Source: Candidatus Methanoperedens sp. (GTDB taxonomy: Archaea > Halobacteriota > Methanosarcinia > Methanosarcinales > Methanoperedenaceae). From it: DNA of 64,000 nucleotides. Below, in pieces: positions 44,323-51,804 of this stretch (position 1 is its first letter; each line of letters begins with the position of its first letter). The position numbers were made by a program, and so were the translations under genes. The DNA lies in NCBI GenBank assembly GCA_012026795.1, contig VEPM01000014.1:52694-116693 (forward strand). Direction: 5' to 3'. The notes beneath the pieces are model-generated. The model saw nothing but the letters and a program-made list of their open reading frames with translations. It was not told where the DNA came from and did not search any database.

Positions 44323-45144
44323 ATGAACAATAAAACGATCCTGGTCATAGCAGCGATCATTGTTGTCCTGGGAGCAGGTTATGCCGTGGCAAGACCTGGT
44401 AATTTCTGGAATGGCATGATGGGAGGCTATGGTACTACTGGTAATGGCATGATGGGCGGAAATGGAATCGGCATGATGGGCGGCGGCATGATGGGCGGTT
44501 ATGGACCCGATAATGGCATGATGGGAGGCTATGGAAGAGGCAACGGCATGATGGGAGGCTACGGAACAGCCAATGGCATGATGGGTAGCGGTGGAATGAT
44601 GACCGGTGATGGATCCGGTTATGGAAATCACTGCGGGGCAGATGCCACAGGCAATGGGGAAAATTCAACCCCCATAACCATCGATGAAGCAAAGACATCA
44701 GTGGAGCAATATCTTATAAAGACCGGAAATAGTGACCTTGAGATCGCCGAGGTTTTGCAATTCGAAAATAACTTCTATGCAGGAATAAAAGAGAAAAGTA
44801 CAGGCAAATATGCTTTTGAACTCCTGGTTAATAAATATACAGGTGCAGTAGTTCCTGAAATGGGGCCGAACATGATGTGGAATTCGAAATATGGGTATAT
44901 GAACATACAAGAAACAGAAACTAAAGTGACAGAAGAACAGGCCCTGAAGAATGCACAGGAATATCTTGACAGGACTCTGCCCGGAACAAAAGTGAACAGC
45001 GCGGATGATTTCTACGGTTATTACACAATGGAAGTAACAAAAGATGGAAATATTTACGGCATGCTCAGCGTTAACGGCTACACGGGCGCTGTCTGGTATC
45101 ACAATTGGCATGGTACATTTGAAAAAGTTCTGGAGGTGGACTAA
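44323..45144 (+). CDS. Met/Gly-rich exported protein with two PepSY-like repeats
   Basis: A 273-residue protein anchored or secreted through an N-terminal hydrophobic segment (residues 5-22). Residues ~30-95 consist of repeats of GMMGGYG-type units, an unusual run of paired methionines and glycines. The C-terminal part (~118-273) has two PepSY-like units (ITIDEAKTSVEQYLIK..., VTEEQALKNAQEYLDR...) each ending KYTGAVV or NGYTGAVW. Met-rich stretches are known in copper- or silver-binding proteins, which would fit the ArsR gene downstream. Function is otherwise unknown. The gene is preceded by an AT-rich promoter. Confidence 0.7.
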   Translation: MNNKTILVIAAIIVVLGAGYAVARPGNFWNGMMGGYGTTGNGMMGGNGIGMMGGGMMGGYGPDNGMMGGYGRGNGMMGGYGTANGMMGSGGMMTGDGSGYGNHCGADATGNGENSTPITIDEAKTSVEQYLIKTGNSDLEIAEVLQFENNFYAGIKEKSTGKYAFELLVNKYTGAVVPEMGPNMMWNSKYGYMNIQETETKVTEEQALKNAQEYLDRTLPGTKVNSADDFYGYYTMEVTKDGNIYGMLSVNGYTGAVWYHNWHGTFEKVLEVD

Positions 45145-45237
45145 TTTCTCAATATTTTTCCAGTATATTTCCTTTCAAAAATAGTAAATTACTTTATTTT
45201 AAATATGTTAAGATTCTTTTAGTCAATCGGTGAAAAG

Positions 45238-45531
45238 GTGGATAAGAACTCCCTTGCGGAAATGCTAAACGCGCTTGGTAACGAGCATAGCTTGAAGATC
45301 CTGGCAACACTTGCCGAATGTGAATGTTATGTATCTGAGCTTGCCAAGGAAGTGGGAATTTCGCGTCCGCTCCTGTATCTTCATCTTAAGAAACTTGAAA
45401 ATGCCGGTCTTGTGGAAAGTGAGATAAGGCATTTTGAAGAGCCTCCATATACAAAGAAATACTATAAAGCAAAGAATTTTGAATTAGTACTTTCATTAAG
45501 TAGAATCAAGGAGATAGTAAAAAAGGAGTAA
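45238..45531 (+). CDS. ArsR-type winged-helix regulator
   Basis: A 97-residue DNA-binding protein with a GTG start. The helix-turn-helix pattern LNALGNEHSLKILATLAEC...YVSELAKEVGISRPLLYLHLKKLENAGLVESE fits the ArsR/HTH_20 family. The metal-binding ELCV Cys motif of true ArsR is replaced by ECECYVSEL, whose Cys pair could bind metal. It heads a cluster with a 59-residue membrane peptide and a protein disulfide oxidoreductase, and follows the Met-rich protein gene. Redox or metal sensing is plausible from context only. Confidence 0.8.
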   Translation: MDKNSLAEMLNALGNEHSLKILATLAECECYVSELAKEVGISRPLLYLHLKKLENAGLVESEIRHFEEPPYTKKYYKAKNFELVLSLSRIKEIVKKE

Positions 45532-45535
45532 AACC

Positions 45536-45715
45536 ATGTCAATGATGGATACAATGTTCGGCTCAACCTCTCAGGTGTCTATAAACACACTTATAATAGT
45601 TGTCATAATTTTTGGTCTTATATTGATTTATTTGGCTTATATGATATTAATGGAACTCAAGGAATCAAAAAAATCCCTTGAGAGAATGGAAAAACTCTTA
45701 AAATCGGTAGAGTGA
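45536..45715 (+). CDS. Small single-pass membrane protein
   Basis: A 59-residue protein. It begins MSMMDTMFGSTSQVSINTLI and contains one hydrophobic helix (~18-38, IIVVIIFGLILIYLAYMI), then a charged amphipathic C-terminal tail rich in Lys/Glu (LKESKKSLERMEKLL) that may form a coiled coil. It sits five bases after the ArsR stop and four bases before the disulfide oxidoreductase start, so it is part of that operon. The AAGGAG ribosome site overlaps the end of the regulator gene. Function unknown; perhaps a membrane partner. Confidence 0.65.
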   Translation: MSMMDTMFGSTSQVSINTLIIVVIIFGLILIYLAYMILMELKESKKSLERMEKLLKSVE

Positions 45716-45718
45716 TTT

Positions 45719-46381
45719 ATGGTGCTCCAGGAGAGCGATAAGCAAACTATCCAGAAAAAATTTACGGGCCTTGCAGACGATGTGGAACTCATTGTTTTTT
45801 CACAGGAGTCAGAGTGCATGTTCTGCAAGGAAACAAGAGAATTAGTGCTTGAACTGGGGACATTATCAAAAAAAATAAAAGTAAAAGTATATGATTTTGT
45901 ATTGAATGGGGATGAAGCCCTGAACTATAAAATTAAAAACATCCCTGCAATAGCAGTTGTGGGAAAAATTGATTATGGCATCAGGTATTTTGGCGTACCT
46001 GCAGGATATGAACTGGCGGCCCTGATCGATACGATAATTGATGTTTCCAAGGGAAAAACATCGTTATCAGATGCATTAAAGACAAAGCTTGCAGAAATAA
46101 AAAAACCCGTGCATTTACAGGTATTCGTTTCTCCTACCTGCCCGTATTGCCCTAAAGCAGCAAGGACAGCGCACCAGTTTGCAATCGAAAATGAAAATAT
46201 CCGCTCTGATGTAATAGAAATGATTGAATTCCCTTACCTTGCCCAGAAGTACAGCGTTATGAGCGTTCCTCACATTGTGATCAACAATGATACTTCATTC
46301 ACAGGTGCACAACCTCCGGAGATATTTATTCAACAGATAGCATTGGCGCTGCGCTCTGCCTACAATCCAATGTACTCTTGA
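45719..46381 (+). CDS. Protein disulfide oxidoreductase (two thioredoxin folds)
   Basis: A 220-residue PDO/Grx-like protein of the archaeal and thermophile type, built of two thioredoxin-fold units. The first redox site is CMFC (C33, C36) and the second is CPYC (C141, C144); each is followed by a cis-proline segment (NIPAIAV and VPHIVI). Such enzymes form or reduce disulfides in cytosolic proteins and may act as glutaredoxin-like electron donors. No signal peptide. Last gene of the ArsR operon; the heterodisulfide reductase genes lie ~300 bases further on. Confidence 0.9.
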   Translation: MVLQESDKQTIQKKFTGLADDVELIVFSQESECMFCKETRELVLELGTLSKKIKVKVYDFVLNGDEALNYKIKNIPAIAVVGKIDYGIRYFGVPAGYELAALIDTIIDVSKGKTSLSDALKTKLAEIKKPVHLQVFVSPTCPYCPKAARTAHQFAIENENIRSDVIEMIEFPYLAQKYSVMSVPHIVINNDTSFTGAQPPEIFIQQIALALRSAYNPMYS

Positions 46382-46430
46382 ATTTGCTTTTTTGCCGGAA
46401 TGGGAAAATTCGTCCGTATTGAAAAACATA

Positions 46431-46520
46431 AACGGGCGGTCAGAGGTATGGGGGTGGTAGGTTATAAAAAAAATCTAACCGCTCGTTATACATAAGTATA
46501 ATACGTATCATATTTAACCT
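46431..46520 (+). repeat. G-rich stem-loop unit 1, upstream of hdrCB
   Basis: A 10-bp stem (46431-46440 with 46478-46487, one G-U pair in RNA) closes a G-rich loop containing GGGGGTGGTAGG. An AT-rich tail with GTATAATACGTATCATATTTA follows. It is about 70% like unit 2 in stem, loop order and tail. No coding potential is visible. Could be a structured RNA, a regulator-binding element or a small mobile unit. Confidence 0.6.
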
Positions 46521-46551
46521 TTTCCTCAAATTTAATGATAATAATCATTAT

Positions 46552-46645
46552 TGACGAGCGGACGGGGAGTGGGAGTGGTGGGTTATTTAAAAAAATCCGA
46601 CCGCTCGTCACATATAATTATAATCATTATGATATTTATACTTTA
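46552..46645 (+). repeat. G-rich stem-loop unit 2, upstream of hdrCB
   Basis: A perfect 10-bp stem (TGACGAGCGG 46552-46561 with CCGCTCGTCA 46601-46610) encloses a loop beginning ACGGGGAGTGGGAGTGGTGGG, followed by a TTATAATCATTATGATATTTA tail. A palindrome AATGAT..ATCATT (46533-46548) stands just before it. Together with unit 1 it fills the 314-base gap between PDO and hdrC. Confidence 0.6.
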
Positions 46646-46695
46646 TCATCTTTGAAATATAAGTCTTAAATATAAGCATTCACATAATTCCCACA

Positions 46696-47139
46696 ATGAA
46701 AAATTCCGAGATTCTCTCCTGTTTCCAGTGCGGCACATGTACGGGAAGCTGCCCGTCTGGAAAGTACACAAGCCTGAATGTGAGACGGATCGTTAAAGAT
46801 TCCATAAAAAAAGATGTCTCAGACCAGCCTGATCTCTGGATGTGTACGACCTGCTATAACTGCCAGGAAAGATGCCCGCGTGGAATAAAAGTCACAGATG
46901 CCATCCTTTACCTCCGTGCCGAAGCTGTAAAAAAAGGCAGGATACAGCCTGCCCACAGGGCTGTATGCAAATTCCTTATTGAGGTGGGGCATGCAGTCCC
47001 GATTGATGATATTCACATAGCAATCAGGGAAAAAATCGGGCTTTCGGAGCCTGAGACAGTACGAAAGTACCCGAAGGCGCTAAAGGATGTAAAAACTCTT
47101 CTTGAATCATGCGGTTTTAATGAGCTGGTAAAAGAATGA
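46696..47139 (+). CDS. hdrC: Heterodisulfide reductase subunit C
   Basis: A 147-residue iron-sulfur protein. Two classic 4Fe-4S sites are visible: C9, C12, C15, C19 (CFQCGTCTGSCP) and C50, C53, C56, C60 (CTTCYNCQERCP). It passes electrons to HdrB during reduction of the CoM-S-S-CoB heterodisulfide, the last step of methanogenesis and the reverse in methane oxidation. The gene overlaps hdrB by four bases. No hdrA is next to it, so it is an HdrBC unit that may pair with a distant HdrA or serve another redox reaction. Confidence 0.92.
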   Translation: MKNSEILSCFQCGTCTGSCPSGKYTSLNVRRIVKDSIKKDVSDQPDLWMCTTCYNCQERCPRGIKVTDAILYLRAEAVKKGRIQPAHRAVCKFLIEVGHAVPIDDIHIAIREKIGLSEPETVRKYPKALKDVKTLLESCGFNELVKE

Positions 47140-48017
47140 AGGACTTATCTCTTTTCCTTGGATGTGTGATCCCGAACCGTTATCCTGGCATCGAAAAAGC
47201 CACAAGGTTAATCCTTGACAGGCTGGGGTTGAAATGGAGTGAATTGAAAGAAGCTTCATGCTGTCCCGCGCCAGGGATATTCCGTTCGTTTGATCAAGTA
47301 ACATGGCTCACTATCGCTTCAAGGAACATAGTGCTGGCCGAAGAAAATAACACCGATATTCTGACGATCTGCAATGGCTGCTTCAGTTCCCTCATGGATG
47401 CCAATAATATCTTAAAGAACGACACAGCTCTTCGAAATGAAGTAAATTCTCATCTTAAAAAGATCAATAAGGAGTATAAAGGTACTATTGAGGTCAGGCA
47501 CATAATTGAATTCTTGAGTAAAGAAATCGGTGCAAAAAACCTGAATAAATTAATTGAGAAACCCCTTGAGCTGAGAGTCGCAGTGCATTACGGATGCCAT
47601 CTCCTGAAACCAACAAGAGAAAGAAAGCTGGGGGGCGCAGAATGCCCGGTATTTTTTGATGAGCTTGTTGAGGCAACAGGCGCTGTAAGTGTTCCGTATG
47701 AAGGAAAAACAAGTTGCTGCGGCGCTGGTGGAGGAGTGCGTTCAGCAATGCTTGAAACTTCATTTAAGATGACAGAATACAAACTGGACAGGATCAAAAA
47801 AGCTAACATTGACTGCATCGTAGAAGCATGTCCGTTTTGTCATCTGCAATACGACGGCGGGCAGGCAGAGCTTGCAAAAGCAGGAAAAACCTACAATATC
47901 CCGGTTGTTCATTATAGCCAGCTGCTCGGTCTGGCATTCGGCTATACGCCAGAAGAAGTCGGGCTGCATCTCAATGCTGTCAGGAGCCCTGAATTTGAAA
48001 GCAAGATCGCCCATTAA
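47136..48017 (+). CDS. hdrB: Heterodisulfide reductase subunit B
   Basis: The 293-residue catalytic partner of HdrC. It contains the two CCG-type cysteine clusters that bind the noncubane 4Fe-4S centres of the heterodisulfide site: SCCPAPGIF with later CNGCF, and HYGCH...TSCCGAGGGVR...CPFCHLQ. The length is normal. The cysteine-rich motifs are fully conserved, so it should be active. It is coupled translationally to hdrC. HdrBC paralogues without HdrA neighbours occur in ANME-type genomes; whether this is the main Hdr is unclear. Confidence 0.93.
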   Translation: MKDLSLFLGCVIPNRYPGIEKATRLILDRLGLKWSELKEASCCPAPGIFRSFDQVTWLTIASRNIVLAEENNTDILTICNGCFSSLMDANNILKNDTALRNEVNSHLKKINKEYKGTIEVRHIIEFLSKEIGAKNLNKLIEKPLELRVAVHYGCHLLKPTRERKLGGAECPVFFDELVEATGAVSVPYEGKTSCCGAGGGVRSAMLETSFKMTEYKLDRIKKANIDCIVEACPFCHLQYDGGQAELAKAGKTYNIPVVHYSQLLGLAFGYTPEEVGLHLNAVRSPEFESKIAH

Positions 48018-48116
48018 TGTTTCTGGTAAATATATATAGAAGCAGGCGCTTATACTGTACAAGCGATAAACGTGTAATCTATTTGTTGACTAACAACAGG
48101 AGGGAATATCAGCATC

Positions 48117-48401
48117 ATGGGGGATGACACTATTTCGGCAAAAGATCTGGCAAAATTTATAGGAACTCTGGCCGATATCATACAACGGATAGGGTCGCTT
48201 GAAGAGCTTGAAGGTTGGTTAAGGTCGCAACACTATATAAAGTCTATCAGGACGATGGACTACCTCATCAAGACCAATCCGCCACGCAAAGAATTGCTGG
48301 TTACCTTCAAGATGGACAATGGCTCGACAGTCACAAAGGTCATCGATGTAATTCTTTACCCAAATAAAACCTTTGGTCTGGCTGAAGTGCACGAACCATA
48401 G
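48117..48401 (+). CDS. Hypothetical protein, 94 residues
   Basis: A small soluble protein of unknown function. It begins MGDDTISAKDLAKFIGTLAD and has helical N- and strand-rich C-terminal halves (ELLVTFKMDNGSTVTKVID). No cysteine, no membrane segment. A GGAGGGAA ribosome site precedes the ATG, and a TATA-like TATATATAG occurs near 48031-48040, ~80 bases upstream. Its position after hdrB in the same direction with a ~100-base gap suggests its own promoter. Confidence 0.6.
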   Translation: MGDDTISAKDLAKFIGTLADIIQRIGSLEELEGWLRSQHYIKSIRTMDYLIKTNPPRKELLVTFKMDNGSTVTKVIDVILYPNKTFGLAEVHEP

Positions 48402-48529
48402 TACTATAGAAGGACAATTATTCAATATAACAATTTGAGCGACATATTTATATACTAAAAAGAATACCTATTTGTCAGGTGGGATTTAGAGCAGGATTTA
48501 TCTCTCACTTAAATAAAAGGGTGGTTTAA

Positions 48530-49819
48530 ATGTCTGATAAAAAAATTGGTTCAACTAATAAATTGAATAGCTTTGAAGCAAATGAACTATTGGAAGAATT
48601 AAGGAGTCGTAAAAACAAGGTAAAATCTATCGGACCTCTTCGGGATTTTGACTCAGCTGCGATAGCTAAAGTATTAAAAAATAAACAAAAGGCAATATAT
48701 GGGGTAGACGATAGAATGGATTTATTTAAAGTTACGGATCAAGGAATTCTTGAAGATGCCGATTGCGTGGTAAGTTTATTTCAGAATAGAGAGGTTGTAG
48801 ACAATGGTGATGGCACGTCTACACTTGCAACAAAAAATTTTGGTACGGAATATAACTTATGCAATAATGAACGTTTTAGAGAGCAACCAATCGGAGCCTT
48901 TTGTTCCGGTTTTCTGGTAGCTCCGGACCTTGTAGCTACTGCAGGACATTGTGTCAATCCAGGCAACGTAACTAATATACTATTTGTCTTTGGGTTTAGA
49001 ATGATAGATGAAACAACACCATCGACTATTATCGATAACAATGAAATCTATCGAGGTTTGGAAGTAATAAAACAAGAAGAAATATCCGAAGGTGCTGATT
49101 GGGCAGTAGTCAAACTGGAAAGAGCAGTAGCAAATCATAAGATTGCTGAGTTTAGGAGAACAGGGATAATACAGGATAATCAAAAAGTCCATGTAATCGG
49201 GCATCCTTGTGGACTTCCTACCAAATTTGCAGGTGGAGCGGAAGTTCGCGATAACACACCCGGTGAATTTTTTGTTGCGAATTTAGATACTTATGGAGGC
49301 AATTCAGGTTCGCCAGTTTTTAATAGTGAAACTCATCAGGTTGAAGGAATTTTAGTAAGAGGAGAAACAGATTTTGCCAGTTCTAACGGCTGCGACGTTT
49401 CTCTTGTATGTCCAAGTAGAGGCTGTAGGGGTGAAGACTGCACAAGGACTACTGAATTTTCAGATTTAGTGCCATCACCAGATGAGCCAAATGAAGGGCC
49501 AGAAATTATTTCTTTGGACACGACAATTTCATCCATGCTACCAGATAAAGATAGCATTAAAGAATATGTTATTAAAGGAGTTGAAAGTGGTAAAAAACTC
49601 ACTATAAATTTAGAGGGACCAGAAGGCCAGGATTTTGACTTATATGTTAAATTCGGGTCACTGGCAAAAGTTGATGATTGGGATTCCCGCGGTTATACCT
49701 CTGACCCCAATGAAGAAGTAACAATTGACCCAACCGAACAAGGAGATTACTACATTACAGTGCACTCCTTTGCTGGTAAAGGTAATTTTAATCTTAAAGC
49801 CAATACGATGTCAAGCTAA
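48530..49819 (+). CDS. Trypsin-like serine protease with C-terminal PPC domain, no signal peptide
   Basis: A 429-residue S1/V8-like protease. The triad is H140 (ATAGHC), D190 (GADWAVV) and S259 (GGNSGSP). The ~90-residue N-terminal region is polar and contains no signal peptide. Residues ~345-425 look like a pre-peptidase C-terminal (PPC) beta-sandwich (VIKGVESGKKLTINLEGPEG...DFDLYVKFG...YYITVHSFAGKGNFNL). PPC domains are normally on secreted enzymes, so absence of a signal peptide is odd. It faces a vWA/metalloprotease gene pair across a hairpin. The start ATG follows GGGTGG. Predicted to be an active endopeptidase. Confidence 0.87.
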   Translation: MSDKKIGSTNKLNSFEANELLEELRSRKNKVKSIGPLRDFDSAAIAKVLKNKQKAIYGVDDRMDLFKVTDQGILEDADCVVSLFQNREVVDNGDGTSTLATKNFGTEYNLCNNERFREQPIGAFCSGFLVAPDLVATAGHCVNPGNVTNILFVFGFRMIDETTPSTIIDNNEIYRGLEVIKQEEISEGADWAVVKLERAVANHKIAEFRRTGIIQDNQKVHVIGHPCGLPTKFAGGAEVRDNTPGEFFVANLDTYGGNSGSPVFNSETHQVEGILVRGETDFASSNGCDVSLVCPSRGCRGEDCTRTTEFSDLVPSPDEPNEGPEIISLDTTISSMLPDKDSIKEYVIKGVESGKKLTINLEGPEGQDFDLYVKFGSLAKVDDWDSRGYTSDPNEEVTIDPTEQGDYYITVHSFAGKGNFNLKANTMSS

Positions 49820-49834
49820 AATGATTAAATAGGG

Positions 49835-49873
49835 GGGAGTGTAATATAACTCAACAAAATCTTTTACACTCCC
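49835..49873. terminator. Hairpin between convergent protease and vWA genes
   Basis: Perfect 10-bp inverted repeat GGGAGTGTAA (49835-49844) / TTACACTCCC (49864-49873) with a 19-base AT-rich loop, directly between the trypsin-like gene and the vWA stop codon. It probably ends transcription from both sides. Confidence 0.6.
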
Positions 49874-49875
49874 AT

Positions 49876-51777
49876 CTACCCTGTGAGCTTTTCCAGAACT
49901 GCCAGTTCATGTCCCAGGGTTTCATCCCCTGAAGCCTCCATTTCCCTCTTAAAGTGCTCCACAAACAATTTAAAAAGTTTCTTGTAGTGGTCTGTGACAT
50001 GCAGAGGAATAGATTGGCGTTCCCATCTTCCCGGTTTTACAGGTACAACTATGCCACTTTCCAGGCTCACAGCTGGCTGAATCTTCGGTCCCTCCTTCAC
50101 TTCCCTCATCTCATCAATGAGCCAGTTCTTGAGAAGATCGCTATATCTTGCAAAGAGTATGGCCTTTCGAACGCCAGATCCCTGATAAAACTCGGATTCC
50201 CCTTTCATGGTCTCAACCCTTGTTTCATCTTCATGGTGCATATTTTCCCTATCCTTATAGGTAACTTTTAGCATCATCCTGCTTTCAGGTGAAATCTTTT
50301 TCAGCTTCATTAGCACGACCCCACCTTTAATCTCCTTCTCCTCGGCTTTTGATGGGAATAGCGTACTTACCTTTATTATTTCCCCTGTGGCCTCATCCGC
50401 TTCAGGAGATCCATAAACCTTCTCGATTTTGTAACCTGAGGCATGCAGATAGAGCTGCAAATCGAACACCAGAGGCGTGACCATATAATCGAATTCCTCA
50501 TCCATGCGCTTTCTGAACTCCTCAGCAGAGTGGATGGAGTAATAATTGGCTCCCCGGATCCTGGTCATTTTTTCTACCAGCTCTGTGTTGAAATCGACCC
50601 CGACACCTATGAAGGTTGTATATATGCTGTTGGCAGCATTCTCCCTGAAGCTTTTTAGCATCTCTTCTTCTTTTGTCTCCCCTGTATTGGGCATGGCATC
50701 AGTTAGAAAGATTATCCTGTCCGCGTACTGCTCCAGGTCCGATTTCTTATTTCCCGCAGGAGCCTTCCCCCGAACCCTGGAGAAGAGCTCAGTCCCTTTC
50801 CTGATCCCTGCCTCCATATTGGTGCCACCGTATGCCCCGATTTCCATGATTGTCTTACCGAGCTTTTCTGTGTTTTTATCTTTCATAAGTGTCAGGGGTT
50901 CCACCAGCAATGCATTATCAGAAAAGACGACAAGCCCAAAGCGGTCATCATCTTTCAGATGCTTTAGTAGGTTTGCTATTGTTTGGCTGGCGATCTCCAT
51001 CTTGGTCACATCAGCGACCTTTGTCATTGTCTCCCCTTTGTTTCCAAAGCGATCATAGTAATATTGACCAAAGTTTGTCCTCATAGAACCTGAGCGGTCA
51101 AGCACCAGAACCATGTTCAGCTTGCTTCTGCGAAAATCTGTTATGCCAGAGTTAAGGCCAACAGAAAGGTAGTACTGAGGTTCCCCGGATAAGGGATCTC
51201 TCGATATGGCGTAGCTGTAGGATGGGCAGAAGATTTTCTTGCACTCTCTCTGGGTGGTCTGGAAATAATATCCATAAGCTATACCCTCGAATGTCACATC
51301 AGTGGGCAGGGGCAGGTAGCCCTTCTCTATGTTCTCCCTGAAATTGCCAATGTCCTTGGCTCCACCAACTGAGAAGCCGATGCTTCGGGATGGTGCAAAC
51401 GACCTGGCCGCAGCCATCGAAATAGACCCGATCGGGCTTGATAGGGTCTTTTCTATTCCCTGGATCACATGAAATGTAACTGAGTTGCTTTCGTATCCAT
51501 CAAGAATATACCAGATTTCATAACTTCCTTCTACCTCAGATTGATACCATGTTCTGTAGATGTAACCTTTTTTCACAGTGATGCTGAATATGGTATCTAT
51601 CGATCCTGTTGGATAACGGCATAGAAGAAGGAGGTTTCCATCGGTAGCAGGCTGTAACTCCAGCCTTGCCCAAGACCCTGCAGGCAACTCCAGGGAGGTC
51701 CTTCTTTCCTTCGCTGATGAATCGGTGACCCAGAGGCTGCTTTTATTATCTTTCCCAGACTTTGGGCCTTCCTTCAC
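49876..51777 (-). CDS. von Willebrand factor A domain protein
   Basis: A 633-residue protein. Residues 1-107 form a beta-rich domain, perhaps PPC-like. The central vWA domain carries the MIDAS motif DRSGS (D227, S229, S231) with a later GGTNMEAG and LTDAMPNTG. A C-terminal helical region ends VLEKLTG. No signal peptide and no membrane helix. The start is uncertain: GTG at 51777 has no ribosome site, and the frame runs upstream without a break to the TAG stop of the metalloprotease gene (51805-51807). Translation may depend on that gene. Function unknown; vWA proteins bind partners, often proteases or ATPases. Confidence 0.75.
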   Translation of the reverse strand: MKEGPKSGKDNKSSLWVTDSSAKERRTSLELPAGSWARLELQPATDGNLLLLCRYPTGSIDTIFSITVKKGYIYRTWYQSEVEGSYEIWYILDGYESNSVTFHVIQGIEKTLSSPIGSISMAAARSFAPSRSIGFSVGGAKDIGNFRENIEKGYLPLPTDVTFEGIAYGYYFQTTQRECKKIFCPSYSYAISRDPLSGEPQYYLSVGLNSGITDFRRSKLNMVLVLDRSGSMRTNFGQYYYDRFGNKGETMTKVADVTKMEIASQTIANLLKHLKDDDRFGLVVFSDNALLVEPLTLMKDKNTEKLGKTIMEIGAYGGTNMEAGIRKGTELFSRVRGKAPAGNKKSDLEQYADRIIFLTDAMPNTGETKEEEMLKSFRENAANSIYTTFIGVGVDFNTELVEKMTRIRGANYYSIHSAEEFRKRMDEEFDYMVTPLVFDLQLYLHASGYKIEKVYGSPEADEATGEIIKVSTLFPSKAEEKEIKGGVVLMKLKKISPESRMMLKVTYKDRENMHHEDETRVETMKGESEFYQGSGVRKAILFARYSDLLKNWLIDEMREVKEGPKIQPAVSLESGIVVPVKPGRWERQSIPLHVTDHYKKLFKLFVEHFKREMEASGDETLGHELAVLEKLTG

Positions 51778-51804
51778 GATTTCAATATCTGATGTACCGA
51801 TCGT

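Noticed and set aside
44410..44600. Repeats in the Met/Gly-rich gene as a CRISPR array
   Set aside because: The repeats are in phase with codons (GMMGGYG), are of irregular length and lie within an open reading frame; there are no spacers and no cas genes.
46525..46560. Bacterial Fur box in AATGATAATAATCATT
   Set aside because: It resembles half a Fur-type palindrome, but is short and in AT-rich DNA. Without an identified regulator it is kept only as part of the tandem repeat description.
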